Notes: generated by a model from the letters alone, not told the origin. DNA of 64,000 nucleotides from Halarchaeoplasma sp046498385 (GCA_046498385.1 JAWOAU010000011.1:1-64000); one strand, 5' to 3'. Shown: positions 35,132 to 44,345, counted from the stretch's first letter. Translations and numbers: made by a program.

Positions 35132-36090
35132 CACTTTTTGTAGGCCACGTATATGTCCGCTTCTATCATTTCACTGTGCTCGTGAAAGTGATGTACGAAG
35201 TAAAGGTTGCCCGCATCGTCCAAAGTTGGCTCTCCGGCGAACTGGGATACTATCATCTCAGGTTCCTGCCAATCACCGTTTATCTTTAGGGAACGAAATA
35301 TCGCTGGGGTCCCAAGATGAGTTCTGGTGAACCAAACCTCCTTTCCGTCGGATGATACAAAGGGTAGGCTTTCGTTCTCCTCGGTGTTCACCGCCTCTAT
35401 GTTGATGGGTTCCGACCATCCATCGTTGCTCCTAGTGGTCATCCATATATCTCTACCCCCCTCTCCCCCTGCTCTATCGGAATGAAAGTAAAGGTCGTCT
35501 CCGTGTATGTGCACCTCGCCGATCTCGAATTCCTTCATGAGTTGATCACCGGCGTAGGTCCAGTCCGTCCAGCTTTCGCCGTCCCACCGCGCGGTGAACA
35601 TGTTCATATCGGTATAATCCCCTCTCGCCGAGCAGAACCACATCTCGTCGTCCTGGATAGCCACCGCACCGTCCAGGGCCAGTTTTCCCGGTTCCTGTAA
35701 CCACACCCTTTCAGGCTTGCTCCATGTATTACTTGTCTTATGAGTTACCCAAATGCCACTGATATCGTCCGTTACCTGCTCCTCAGGAGGAATCCTTACA
35801 TCCGGGGTGAAGAAAAAGTACAGTGTATTACCGTCCGGTAGTATGAAAGGTGAGTCCTCGGCACCTGCGGTGTTCACCGGGTACGGCAGAGGCACGGGCT
35901 CTTCAAACTCATGGGAATGAAGTATCGGCGGATGAAGGTCCGCTTCAGGTCCCCACTTTGTTATATCCGTCGGGATCTTATCTTCACGGTCCACGTCCGG
36001 GTGCTCTTCATTACCGATACATCCTGAGAGTCCCATGGCGATCACAAGCAGTGCGATCATCGAAAGTACCTTCACTTTCCCGTTCATCAT
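35131..36090 (-). CDS. Lipoprotein with PD40/TolB-type beta-propeller
   Basis: 319 residues. The N-terminal signal ends in a lipobox-like LSGC (~residue 20), suggesting lipid anchoring outside the membrane. The rest is built of WD/PD40-like blades with repeated forms such as SPFILPDGNTLYFF, LDGAVAIQDDEMWF, HGDDLYFHSDRAGGEGGRDIW and LPFVSSDGKEVWFTRT. Such propellers bind proteins or glycans; the partner is unknown. The frame extends upstream to 36264, but ATG 36090 gives a proper signal peptide and lies ~28 nt after a TATA-like ATTATATATGC, so it is probably leaderless. Confidence 0.8.
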   Translation of the reverse strand: MMNGKVKVLSMIALLVIAMGLSGCIGNEEHPDVDREDKIPTDITKWGPEADLHPPILHSHEFEEPVPLPYPVNTAGAEDSPFILPDGNTLYFFFTPDVRIPPEEQVTDDISGIWVTHKTSNTWSKPERVWLQEPGKLALDGAVAIQDDEMWFCSARGDYTDMNMFTARWDGESWTDWTYAGDQLMKEFEIGEVHIHGDDLYFHSDRAGGEGGRDIWMTTRSNDGWSEPINIEAVNTEENESLPFVSSDGKEVWFTRTHLGTPAIFRSLKINGDWQEPEMIVSQFAGEPTLDDAGNLYFVHHFHEHSEMIEADIYVAYKK

Positions 36091-36194
36091 CAAGTATATC
36101 TTTATGATAGCATATATAATTATCCTTGAAAATCTGATCGACTTATAACCTGCATTAAGGTGAACGTTATTTAACCACAAACATATACAGGAAC

Positions 36195-36752
36195 ATGACA
36201 GAAGAGATGATCGGACTGAAAGAGGCTGCAAAGGAGGTTGAATTGGTGAGCAGAAGGGTAGCACTGCTCCATATCTCCTATGCGAAAATGCTGACCGAAG
36301 AATTCGGTGAAGAACGTGGTAGGGAACTGATCTTGAAGGCCGTCAAGGGTTACGGCAGAATCATAGGAGAAAAAAGAAGGAAGGAGATCGAGGAAAGAGG
36401 GATGGAGCCTGTGCCGAAAAACTTCGGAAAAGGAGATGTCCTGAGGATACCACGTTTCGGGGTGCACTCTAGATTAGAGGAAACTGAAGATAGTATGAAA
36501 CTCTACGGATGCGCCATGGGTAAACTGTGGAGAGAATACGGTGAAGAAGAACTGGGAAAATTGTACTGCTACGTGGACCCTGCGAAGTACATGGGATTTA
36601 ACGAGGATTTCATTCAAGTGCATAGGAAGGCCGTGCCCGCCGGCGGTGATTTTTGTGAATTCGTGGTAAGGCCCTCTACGGAAGAGGAAAGGGAACTTTT
36701 CAGATCCGATAAAAAGGACTTTTCGGATGCTGACCCGGGATTGAAGGGTTAA
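36195..36752 (+). CDS. ATC-hydrolase-like (L-2-amino-thiazoline-4-carboxylate hydrolase family) protein
   Basis: 185 residues. The C-terminal half has LYCYVDPAKYMGFNEDF (~124-140) followed by VPAGGDFCEFVV (~153-164), the cysteine/aspartate pattern of the ATC-hydrolase family, which often works on or binds small sulfur/nitrogen compounds but is mostly uncharacterised. The N-terminal half is helical and charged. No signal peptide. The ATG is ~25 nt after a TATA-like GTTATTTAACC, so it is probably leaderless. The true substrate is unknown. Confidence 0.65.
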   Translation: MTEEMIGLKEAAKEVELVSRRVALLHISYAKMLTEEFGEERGRELILKAVKGYGRIIGEKRRKEIEERGMEPVPKNFGKGDVLRIPRFGVHSRLEETEDSMKLYGCAMGKLWREYGEEELGKLYCYVDPAKYMGFNEDFIQVHRKAVPAGGDFCEFVVRPSTEEERELFRSDKKDFSDADPGLKG

Positions 36753-36788
36753 ATTAATTATAAAGTAAAAAGATACGAAGGAAAGAAC

Positions 36789-37844
36789 ATGGACAGAGAT
36801 GTATTTAAAGATAGGAAGATTTTAGCGTTATGTGTAGTAGCGGTAGTAGTTCTCTTGTTGATCTATTCGATATACTACACGTCTTTATTCAACGGGGATA
36901 GTGAAACAGGGGACGAGAGCGATTGGACTGATTATCCTTACGTGATCCCAGGCACGGACATGAGATTTCCGGATGTCGAAGGTAAATATACACCAGGCGA
37001 TACCTGGCTCTCACTCGGCTTCGAGCTGGATTTCATAGACTCAGATAAGGAAAACGCTCACCTTGCTTTGCTGTACCATCCCAAATATAAGGACGTTTTT
37101 TTAAGTACATCTGACGATATATTTAAAACACGTTTTAATGGTGAACGGACACTCCCAGTCGGAAAGATAGACATGACTTTCGACGCCCCGGGATTACCTG
37201 AAGATAGTTTACGGGTAAAGGATGGTCAGGCCTTCCATTATGACCTCTTGGCTCATTTTGAAATCGACGGGACGCTGTACCGGTTGGATGTAGAGCTAGA
37301 GTCCATAAAACCACCTGCCACTATGTTCGACGGCCAGGTAGTAATGGGGAATGAGTATTACAAACTCCACGCGTTAAGCAATTGTGTGACAACCGGCACT
37401 TTGAGTATAGGCGAAGATGTGCACGGAGTAACCGGTCAGGCCTGGTTTGAAAACCAGAGGGGTACCTTTGGATCTATGAAGTGGAATTGGTTTTGCTTTT
37501 TCGGCGATGATGATACTGAAATGGAGATAGTAGACCTCTACGGGCCGGATGAACAAAATTTTAACTATGCCATGTATATACAAAGAAACGGCGAGGTTTT
37601 GACAATCGACGATATATCCATAGAAACCACCTCTTTCATAGAACCTCCCTCGTCTCCGAATAAATTTGGTTATTCATGGGAGATATTTTCCAGCAAATAC
37701 TATGTATCTTTGAACATCACCAGCGTAGAAGAGGATATGTATTACAACGGTTATGCCGTAGGCGTAGGCAGGGTGACCGGAACATTGATGGGTAGGGAGA
37801 TCGATACCTGGACCTATGTAGAGCAGACAAAGCTACACTTTTGA
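36789..37844 (+). CDS. Membrane-anchored lipocalin-like (AttH/CrtC-like) protein
   Basis: 351 residues. One N-terminal membrane helix (ILALCVVAVVVLLLIYSIYY, ~11-30) is followed by an extracellular beta-rich domain. The segment VTGQAWFENQRGTFGSMKWN (~214-233) and the following WFCFFGDD resemble the conserved Trp/Phe-rich core of the AttH/CrtC (carotenoid hydratase-type) lipocalin-like family. An apolar-ligand role, perhaps lipid or isoprenoid, is possible but inferred. GAAGGAAAG lies just before the ATG. It sits 36 nt after the ATC-hydrolase-like gene and may be co-transcribed. Confidence 0.6.
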   Translation: MDRDVFKDRKILALCVVAVVVLLLIYSIYYTSLFNGDSETGDESDWTDYPYVIPGTDMRFPDVEGKYTPGDTWLSLGFELDFIDSDKENAHLALLYHPKYKDVFLSTSDDIFKTRFNGERTLPVGKIDMTFDAPGLPEDSLRVKDGQAFHYDLLAHFEIDGTLYRLDVELESIKPPATMFDGQVVMGNEYYKLHALSNCVTTGTLSIGEDVHGVTGQAWFENQRGTFGSMKWNWFCFFGDDDTEMEIVDLYGPDEQNFNYAMYIQRNGEVLTIDDISIETTSFIEPPSSPNKFGYSWEIFSSKYYVSLNITSVEEDMYYNGYAVGVGRVTGTLMGREIDTWTYVEQTKLHF

Positions 37845-37990
37845 TCTGCCTCGCGGAATTTTTCCTTACTAAAGTGCTACTCAAGACTGCGAACGGTTTT
37901 TCGACACGCTGCATAACCTATGCTTTCCCCGGCCCTATTCAGAAAGTTATATATACTAGGAATGAATTAATTGTATTTAAGGTGTCAAAT

Positions 37991-38356
37991 ATGGCGAATA
38001 AGAAACTCGCGGATGAGTTGATCGATAGGCTGATAAAAACAGGGTTGCAGAAGAATCTTGCCATAACTCTAGTATTTATCGCCGAACATGAAGAAACCCA
38101 AAGTAGAACGATAGAGGACAATACTAGATTAAGACAGCCGGAGGTGTCTATCGCAACCAATGAACTGCAGAGAAGAGGGTGGATAAAAAAACGAGATATC
38201 CCGACCGAAGGAAGGGGTAGACCGGTAATCGGTTATAGTATGGAAAAACCTATCGATGAGGTAATAGAGGAGATCGAAAAGCAAGAGAGAGAAAAAATCG
38301 AGGAAATAGAGTCTAATATAAAGAGGATCAAGGAGATCAAAGCCAAGATATTTTGA
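37991..38356 (+). CDS. Winged-helix transcriptional regulator with C-terminal coiled coil
   Basis: 121 residues. An N-terminal winged helix (EETQSRTIEDNTRLRQPEVSIATNELQRRGWIKKR as the helix-turn-helix and wing) is followed by a highly charged coiled coil of ~40 residues (EEIEKQEREKIEEIESN). It looks like a small archaeal dimeric regulator of the predicted ArsR/TrmB-like class. The frame is open to 37841, but ATG 37991 follows AAGGTG by 6 nt and a TATA-like AGTTATATATAC by ~40 nt. Targets unknown. Confidence 0.75.
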   Translation: MANKKLADELIDRLIKTGLQKNLAITLVFIAEHEETQSRTIEDNTRLRQPEVSIATNELQRRGWIKKRDIPTEGRGRPVIGYSMEKPIDEVIEEIEKQEREKIEEIESNIKRIKEIKAKIF

Positions 38357-38483
38357 TAATCTCGTCAAATATCGAAGTTTTTTAAAGGCATGTATCGTAT
38401 GATGTATGACAATATAATTACATTACATTGCTTTAGTCGGCTTACGAAAAATTATATTAGATAATGCAACTGTCTAAGAATAT

Positions 38484-38957
38484 ATGGTACATATATTCGA
38501 TAAGAAACTTGATAAAAAAACCTTGAAACATTATCTATTCCAAAGCGTCCTTGCCACGTTGGTTTTGTTTCTTTGTCTAAACGTACCTTTCATCGATGAT
38601 GCGGTTCTTATAGCGGCCATAGGTTCCACCACATTCATACTGTTCGCCATGCCTAAAACACTTCCCGCACGTCCTAGGAACGTACTGGGCGGTCACTTTG
38701 TTTGCGGCTTGATCGGTATTGTTTTTTCCATGTTCAACAGCGGTTTCATACCCAACACCACAATGTTGAGCCTGGCGGTCGGATTATCCATCCTTGCGAT
38801 GGTCACACTTGCCATCGAACATCCACCTGCCGGAGGTACCGTTATTGCACTATTATTTTCAACAGACTATGTAGCCTTCGTCACCCTGCTTCTATTGTCC
38901 AGCATAATGATGCTCTTCGTTCATCTTCTTAAACCATACATGATCAATCTGATGTGA
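38484..38957 (+). CDS. HPP-family membrane protein
   Basis: 157 residues with four hydrophobic helices. The signature EHPPAGGTVIALL (~111-123) gives the HPP family its name. Some homologues in chloroplasts and cyanobacteria transport nitrite; the archaeal function is unknown. The preceding ~125 nt are AT-rich with no clear RBS. hypF starts 39 nt downstream. Confidence 0.8.
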   Translation: MVHIFDKKLDKKTLKHYLFQSVLATLVLFLCLNVPFIDDAVLIAAIGSTTFILFAMPKTLPARPRNVLGGHFVCGLIGIVFSMFNSGFIPNTTMLSLAVGLSILAMVTLAIEHPPAGGTVIALLFSTDYVAFVTLLLLSSIMMLFVHLLKPYMINLM

Positions 38958-38995
38958 CACAATTCTAATAAACACCCTACGCTCTCCGAAGTACC

Positions 38996-41140
38996 ATGCG
39001 TATCATACTGAAGGGAATCGTACAGGGAGTCGGCTTTCGGCCAACGGTTTACCGGGTGGCAAAGAACCTCGGTATGAACGGTTACGTAAAGAACATGGGG
39101 AGTGAGGTGGAGGTTGTTATCGACGGTGATGTGGACGAGTTTTTGAGTGAACTGAAAAGGGCGCTACCACCGCTTGCAAAGCTTACATCCGTGGATGTAT
39201 TCGAGAGCGGTGGGACCTATGATGATTTCAGCATAATATCCAGTACAGATGGTGACCGATCGTCCTCCATCCCGGTGGACACGGCCACCTGTAAAAACTG
39301 TGTGGCGGAGCTGGAAGATAGAAAAAATAGACGTTTCACATACCCCTTCATAAACTGCACTGACTGCGGAGCACGTTACTCCGCTATCCGGGAATTACCC
39401 TACGACCGTGAGAAGACCACAATGGCACCCTTCCATATGTGCCCTTCTTGCAGGGAGGAGTACGGCGAGCCCATGGACCGCCGATTTCACGCCCAAACAC
39501 TTTCATGTCCGGATTGTGGCCCTGGGTACACCCTTTACGATAAGAACAAGAAGAGGATAGGCGGGGTTGTGGAATTCATCTCTATGATAGAAGAAGGCTC
39601 GGTGGGTGTCGCTAAGAGTTGGGGCGGTATGCACATAGTCAGCACTCTAGATAGGATACCCGAACTCCGCAGAAGGTACGGTCGTTCACAGAAACCCTTC
39701 GCTATAATGGTTAAAGATCTAGAAACCGCTAGGAAGTACGCCCATATTACCAGGGAGGACGTGTTCACCGGTCCGAGGCGTCCCATAATGATCTACGAGA
39801 AAAAAGAACCTCTGGAAAAAGTGGCACCGGGATTACCAACGGTTGGGATGATGCTCCCCTACACACCCCTACATCATATACTGTTCGACGGGATATCTGA
39901 GGATGCACTGGTGATGACCAGTGCCAACCTACCCGGCGAGCCAATGATAATAAAGAATAGAGATGCATTTTCACTCGATCTGGACTGCTACCTTCTGCAC
40001 GATAGGAAGATAGCAAACCGCATAGACGATTCCCTCATCAGGGTTCATGGTGACGAACTCTGTCCCATAAGGAGATCAAGAGGTTACGTGCCTGAAACAT
40101 TACCATTCGACAAATCCACCGTTTTCGCCGCCGGAGCGGACCAAGGCGGTTGTCTGGCCTTTTCAACGAACGCCCATCTATACCCAAGTCAGTACTTGGG
40201 TGACCTGGGGTCCTACGGTGCCAAGGTGTTCTACCAGAACACGGTCGAGCACCTGGAGTCCATGCTGGGTATCCAGGAGGTCGAGGCGGTTGCCGTGGAC
40301 CTGCATCCCGCCTACACCAGTAGAAAGCTCGGTTTAGAATATGCAAAAAACAAAGACATCCCGGTGGTAGAAGTGCAGCACCACTGGGCACACGGAGCAT
40401 CCCTCCTTTTAGAGCACGATCTAGAACACATAGTGTGCATAGCGGTGGACGGCACGGGATATGGTGAGGACGGAGGGAGCTGGGGTGGTGAGGTATTATA
40501 CTGTACCGCTGATGAATACGAAAGAACGGCACATCTGGAACCGTTCCCTCTACTGGGTGGAGAGCAGGCGGTAAAATATCCTAAAAGGTTGGCCCACGCC
40601 ATCCACAGAAAGCTCGGTCACGATAGCCCATATTTCGACGACAAAACCGCATCCATATTGGATAAGTTGATGGATAAGAGCGTTAACACCACCAGCTTCG
40701 GTAGGCTGCTGGATGCGGTATCGGCCGCACTGGGAGCGTGCACCGGACGTACATACGAGGGGGAACCGGCCATGAAGCTGGAGAAACTGCAGTTGGAAGG
40801 TGAAAATACCAGAGAATATACGGTTTATCGAAAGGGAGATACCATACACACACTGAAAGGGTTCGTTGAGATGCTAAAAGACCGTTCACCCGATGCAGAC
40901 AGGGCGGCTTCCTACGCCGCACAGGTATCATACGCTTTGTCAGACGCCGCAGCGGACGCCGCAGAAAAGTACGGCGCACCCGTAGGCATCTCCGGGGGAG
41001 TTTCCTACAACAGACACATAGTGGATCAGGTACGAAGCCGGTTAAAAGAACGCGGATACCAACTGTTGGTGCATCAAAGAGTACCAAATGGAGATATGGG
41101 CGTGTGTGTCGGCCAAGCATCCATCGCCGCCAGTATGTGA
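38996..41140 (+). CDS. hypF: Carbamoyltransferase HypF
   Basis: 714 residues with the complete domain order. The acylphosphatase domain has QGVGFRPTVYR (~10-20). Two zinc-finger segments have CKNC ... CTDCG and CPSC ... CPDCG (~100-180). A YrdC-like domain follows (~190-370), then a Kae1-like domain with VEVQHHWAHGASLL (~456-469) and VAVDGTGYGEDGG. HypF transfers the carbamoyl group from carbamoyl phosphate to the HypE C-terminal cysteine to make the CN ligands of NiFe hydrogenases. With hypB it implies an active NiFe hydrogenase elsewhere in the genome. Confidence 0.96.
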   Translation: MRIILKGIVQGVGFRPTVYRVAKNLGMNGYVKNMGSEVEVVIDGDVDEFLSELKRALPPLAKLTSVDVFESGGTYDDFSIISSTDGDRSSSIPVDTATCKNCVAELEDRKNRRFTYPFINCTDCGARYSAIRELPYDREKTTMAPFHMCPSCREEYGEPMDRRFHAQTLSCPDCGPGYTLYDKNKKRIGGVVEFISMIEEGSVGVAKSWGGMHIVSTLDRIPELRRRYGRSQKPFAIMVKDLETARKYAHITREDVFTGPRRPIMIYEKKEPLEKVAPGLPTVGMMLPYTPLHHILFDGISEDALVMTSANLPGEPMIIKNRDAFSLDLDCYLLHDRKIANRIDDSLIRVHGDELCPIRRSRGYVPETLPFDKSTVFAAGADQGGCLAFSTNAHLYPSQYLGDLGSYGAKVFYQNTVEHLESMLGIQEVEAVAVDLHPAYTSRKLGLEYAKNKDIPVVEVQHHWAHGASLLLEHDLEHIVCIAVDGTGYGEDGGSWGGEVLYCTADEYERTAHLEPFPLLGGEQAVKYPKRLAHAIHRKLGHDSPYFDDKTASILDKLMDKSVNTTSFGRLLDAVSAALGACTGRTYEGEPAMKLEKLQLEGENTREYTVYRKGDTIHTLKGFVEMLKDRSPDADRAASYAAQVSYALSDAAADAAEKYGAPVGISGGVSYNRHIVDQVRSRLKERGYQLLVHQRVPNGDMGVCVGQASIAASM

Positions 41141-41229
41141 TGCAAAACAAAAATATGAAATATCACCCGTTTCCTTCTCCTGGTTGTGGATCATGTTCCA
41201 AGCAATTATAGACCGGAGAGGAGGATAAC

Positions 41230-42246
41230 GTGGCCCAGAGACTCATCGAGTTGGTGGTACCTGCACACTTTGAGGACGATGTAGAACAACTTCTCGAAAA
41301 GGACGACAAGGTATTTGATTTTTGGTGCGCAAGGGCATCCGGTGAAAAGGTTCAGTTCAAGATCTTAGTGGATGCCGAGGAAAGTCAAACCGTCATCGAT
41401 CAGCTAGAAAATAATTATGACACCACTGAGGGATTCAGACTTTTGATGTTCCATGTAGAGGCCTCCCTACCTATTCAAAAGGAGGAGGAAAAAGAGGAGG
41501 AAAAGGAAAAAAAAGAGGATGATGATGGGGAGGAGACACGTGGAGTTAGCAGGGTAGAACTGTACACGGCGGCGTCGGACCAGATAAAACTGTCAAGCGT
41601 GTATCTGCTGCTGATGGGGCTATCCGCTATAGTCGCCGCTATCGGTGTTCTTAGAAGCGACGTAGCGGTCATTATCGGTGCTATGGTGATCGCACCACTC
41701 CTGGGACCTAATGTAGGTTTATCACTGGCAACTACTCTGGCGGATTCGCAACTAGCTAAGAAAGCAATAAGAACCAACCTTGCAGGTGTCCTTCTATCAT
41801 TCGTCATAGCAGTGATCATAGGAATTCTATTCACAGAGAATCCAACCGGGTCCGTGGAATTGATGGCTAGAACAAATGTGGGATACGGCGACGTGGCTTT
41901 AGCCTTGGCCGCCGGTAGTGCCGGAGCTTTGGCATACACCCGAAGTATACCTGCGGCTCTGATCGGAGTTATGGTGGCAATAGCTCTGGTTCCGACCATA
42001 GTCACATCCGGCCTTTTACTGGGTGCCGGCTATTTTACTCTTTCCTTCTACGCATTGATGTTGTTTTTGATAAATTTAATTTGTATAAACCTATCCGGTG
42101 TGTTCACTTTCTTGATGCAGGGCTTCACCCCTAGTCAGTGGTGGAAAGCGGATAAAGCAAAGAAATTGACTCGACTAGCTATCGCCATCTGGGTAGCTTT
42201 ATTACTCTTTCTAGTTGGTGTGATCTCTTATCTGAGATTTTTGTAA
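41230..42246 (+). CDS. DUF389 (TIGR00341-type) integral membrane protein
   Basis: 338 residues. The N-terminal ~85 residues are a soluble alpha/beta domain. An acidic/basic linker follows (EEEKEEEKEKKEDDDGEE, ~87-104), then about six membrane helices from ~120. These include the conserved IGAMVIAPLLGPNVGLSLA and IPAALIGVMVAIALVPT segments of the DUF389 family, whose function is not established. The start is GTG, with GGAGAGGAGGATAAC just before it. The stop codon overlaps the T-run (opposite strand) of a candidate small RNA. Confidence 0.85.
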   Translation: MAQRLIELVVPAHFEDDVEQLLEKDDKVFDFWCARASGEKVQFKILVDAEESQTVIDQLENNYDTTEGFRLLMFHVEASLPIQKEEEKEEEKEKKEDDDGEETRGVSRVELYTAASDQIKLSSVYLLLMGLSAIVAAIGVLRSDVAVIIGAMVIAPLLGPNVGLSLATTLADSQLAKKAIRTNLAGVLLSFVIAVIIGILFTENPTGSVELMARTNVGYGDVALALAAGSAGALAYTRSIPAALIGVMVAIALVPTIVTSGLLLGAGYFTLSFYALMLFLINLICINLSGVFTFLMQGFTPSQWWKADKAKKLTRLAIAIWVALLLFLVGVISYLRFL

Positions 42247-42251
42247 AAAAA

Positions 42252-42328
42252 GAAGGGGAGGGGGCTAGACTGGAAGGATGGTGGGATGGGATGCACTCTA
42301 ACCGACTAGCCCGAGTTATCCCCTGTAT
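42252..42328 (-). ncRNA. Candidate small structured RNA
   Basis: The minus strand holds a complete-looking small transcription unit. A TATA-like AAATATATATGG is centred at ~42354. A predicted start lies near 42328. Nested stems are AGGGGA/TCCCCT (42324-42319 with 42259-42254) and GGGCTAG/CTAGCCC (42312-42306 with 42268-42262). The apical region is C-rich, and a T7 tract lies at 42251-42245. No open reading frame fits. It lies between convergent DUF389 and radA genes. It is not a tRNA or any RNA I recognise. Confidence 0.45.
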
Positions 42329-42347
42329 GTAGTTTATTTCCTTAAGG

Positions 42348-42359
42348 GCCATATATATT
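42348..42359 (-). promoter_or_regulatory. TATA-like box for the candidate small RNA
   Basis: The AT-rich block reading AAATATATATGG on minus lies downstream of the radA poly-T terminator, so it cannot serve radA. It points at the structured region ending at 42252. Confidence 0.4.
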
Positions 42360-42408
42360 TTGTGGTAAAAATATCGATCTGCCAGGGGAAGCTTTAAATA
42401 CCATATCC

Positions 42409-42425
42409 AAAAAAAAGAAAAAAAA
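42409..42425 (-). terminator. Oligo-T terminator of radA
   Basis: Two runs of eight T separated by one C on the minus strand, ~25-40 nt after the radA stop codon; typical archaeal U-tract termination. Confidence 0.6.
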
Positions 42426-42447
42426 GGTCTTTTTTGTTGTCATACCT

Positions 42448-43389
42448 TCAGTCTCTCGTACCTTCCCCTTTGACAACGAATACGGCCTCTCCGTCAGGCA
42501 GGTTAGGTGAATCCACCAGCCGAGCTATACGTTTGTTCCCCTTGCTCTTTCGAAGATATATCCTAAAGGTAGCGGTATGTCCTAGTATGTGTCCGCCTAT
42601 AGGCTTAGTAGGATCTCCGAAGAATTGATCTGGATTGGCCGATACCTGATTGGTCACAACTATCGCCGAGTTGAACCTGTCGGCAAAGCGCAGTAACTTA
42701 TGTAGGTGTTTGTTCAAAGTCTGCTGTCTCTCGGCCAACGCCCCTCTGCCGACGTACTCCGCCCTGAAGTGAGATGTAAGTGAGTCCACTACCAGCAGTT
42801 TTATCGGTGCCTCTTCGGCTACTTCCAAGGCCTTCTCGGCAAGCAGCATCTGGTGATGGGAGTTGAAGGCCCGTGCCACTTTGATCTTTTTCAAGACCTC
42901 TTCTGGATCTTGATCTAATCCTTCTGCCATCTGGATTATCCTTTCCGGTCGGAAACTGTTTTCCGTATCGATTATGATGACCTCGCCTTCCAGTCCCCCT
43001 TCACTTTTGGGCATGGTAGCAGTCACCGCCAGCTGATGGACTAGTTGTGTCTTACCTGAGCCGTACTCTCCGAAAAATTCGGTTATCGATCTGGTCTCCA
43101 CACCTCCGCCGAGCAGCGAATCCATGGATTCGGCACACGTGGTCAGCTTTCCGATTTCCTTTCGTTTTTCCATTACTTGGTCCCCAGTTTCGAAATCTCC
43201 TATATCTGCGGAAGCTTTTGCAGCGTTTATTATCTTTGCAGCGGTGGCTTCACCTATCTCTGCAACGTCGGATAACACTCTCGGGGATTCCACGGCGATG
43301 GCCAAGTAATCCTTGTAACCTGCTTCGATGAGCTTCTCTGCAGTTGCGGGTCCTACTCCTGGCAACTCTTGTATTTCTTCTTTGCTCAT
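42448..43389 (-). CDS. radA: DNA repair and recombination protein RadA
   Basis: 313 residues. The N-terminal helix-hairpin-helix domain (ELPGVGPATAEKLIEAGY) is followed by a RecA core with Walker A GEYGSGKTQ (~107-115), Walker B LLVVDSLTSHFRAEY (~198-212) and loop region NQVSANPDQFFG. RadA forms filaments on single-stranded DNA and catalyses strand exchange. Length and order match the archaeal recombinase; no intein is present. A poly-T terminator follows the stop codon. Confidence 0.97.
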   Translation of the reverse strand: MSKEEIQELPGVGPATAEKLIEAGYKDYLAIAVESPRVLSDVAEIGEATAAKIINAAKASADIGDFETGDQVMEKRKEIGKLTTCAESMDSLLGGGVETRSITEFFGEYGSGKTQLVHQLAVTATMPKSEGGLEGEVIIIDTENSFRPERIIQMAEGLDQDPEEVLKKIKVARAFNSHHQMLLAEKALEVAEEAPIKLLVVDSLTSHFRAEYVGRGALAERQQTLNKHLHKLLRFADRFNSAIVVTNQVSANPDQFFGDPTKPIGGHILGHTATFRIYLRKSKGNKRIARLVDSPNLPDGEAVFVVKGEGTRD

Positions 43390-43455
43390 TTTATCGGCCT
43401 CCTTTAGCGAATATTCCTTTATAACCTTTTGTCAGAGGGTAGGGTGAAAGTGGCT

Positions 43456-43866
43456 TCACACATCGAAGATCACCCTGATCTTTCCCTCTCTATCGACCAA
43501 TATTTCATGATATGAAACCGCCTTAATAGCGGTATCTAAGGGGTGCTTATCCAAGTCTATCTCCTCACCTCTGCACACCGCCTCAAGTGTGAACTCTTTG
43601 CTTTCTTGTATCCTTACTTGGAATTCGCAGAACAGCATACTTTTCACCTCGAACATGAATACGAATTCAGATAGAAAGTCGACTAAAAGAGTCTCCAAAG
43701 AATCACTGGCAGCCTTGATCTCGTGTTTCTCACGAGGTTCCACGGTATCTATATCCGTAAAAACGTCGAACATACCCTTTGCCGCTTCCTGGAATGCCTT
43801 TTCCAAATTATCTCCCCATGCCTCCAACCCTATGTCGGCGGTATGTTCGAACTGTTTATAGGGCAT
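43456..43866 (-). CDS. Archease
   Basis: 136 residues. The N-terminal FEHTADIGLEAWG (~6-18) with its metal-binding aspartate, and the C-terminal VSYHEILVDREGKIRVIFDV, are diagnostic. Archease activates the RNA ligase RtcB, which joins tRNA halves after intron removal. The gene starts 4 nt after the PPC-domain gene stop and has a GAGATGAGATC RBS region, so the pair is an operon. Confidence 0.95.
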   Translation of the reverse strand: MPYKQFEHTADIGLEAWGDNLEKAFQEAAKGMFDVFTDIDTVEPREKHEIKAASDSLETLLVDFLSEFVFMFEVKSMLFCEFQVRIQESKEFTLEAVCRGEEIDLDKHPLDTAIKAVSYHEILVDREGKIRVIFDV

Positions 43867-43870
43867 GATC

Positions 43871-44290
43871 TCATCTCATGGACAGCAGGTTCATCTTTCT
43901 GCTTTTGTCGTACTTCCTTGTTAGAGTAACGTCATCAAAGACCAGTATGACCATCTCCACGACATTGAAAATCGTACCGTTATCAAGGTGCCCTCCACGG
44001 AGCATATGATCCTCCCCTGAGATGCTGGCATGAAGATGTATGGTTCCTTCGTCGCTTATGCTGCCGCCGAGGTTCACCAGTTCCATGGGTTCGTGGAAAT
44101 TTTCCCAGGAATACTCGCCGTTCTTGCTGTTGTAGTACCCAAGCTTAAAATCCTTTAACATACCTATCCCAGATACCACCATACCACTGTTTCGGTCCAA
44201 TTCCGAAAGTATGTCCTTGATATCTTGAAATATATTCGCACCGTGATCCAGCTTAGCGACCACGATATTTTTTTCTATCTTATAATCCAT
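43871..44290 (-). CDS. PPC (DUF296) domain protein
   Basis: 139 residues. The fold's core is GMVVSGIGMLKDFKLGYY (~35-52), NLGGSISDEGTIHLHASISG with the conserved H-x-H (~73-92), and GGHLDNGTIFNVVEM. PPC proteins trimerise; in plants the domain accompanies AT-hooks. Prokaryotic stand-alone forms may bind DNA or a ligand through the His cluster. Frames extend to 44338, but ATG 44290 is ~30 nt after a TATA-like ATGTTTATTACC and gives the family N-terminus. First gene of a pair with archease. Confidence 0.85.
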   Translation of the reverse strand: MDYKIEKNIVVAKLDHGANIFQDIKDILSELDRNSGMVVSGIGMLKDFKLGYYNSKNGEYSWENFHEPMELVNLGGSISDEGTIHLHASISGEDHMLRGGHLDNGTIFNVVEMVILVFDDVTLTRKYDKSRKMNLLSMR

Positions 44291-44345
44291 GTTATCGATA
44301 TGTGATTGCGTACCTAGGTAATAAACATTATTTTTCATCCAACGT

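Noticed and set aside
38357..38483. Small RNA between the winged-helix regulator and the HPP gene
   Set aside because: The stretch is AT-rich but has no convincing stem, terminator or coding frame.
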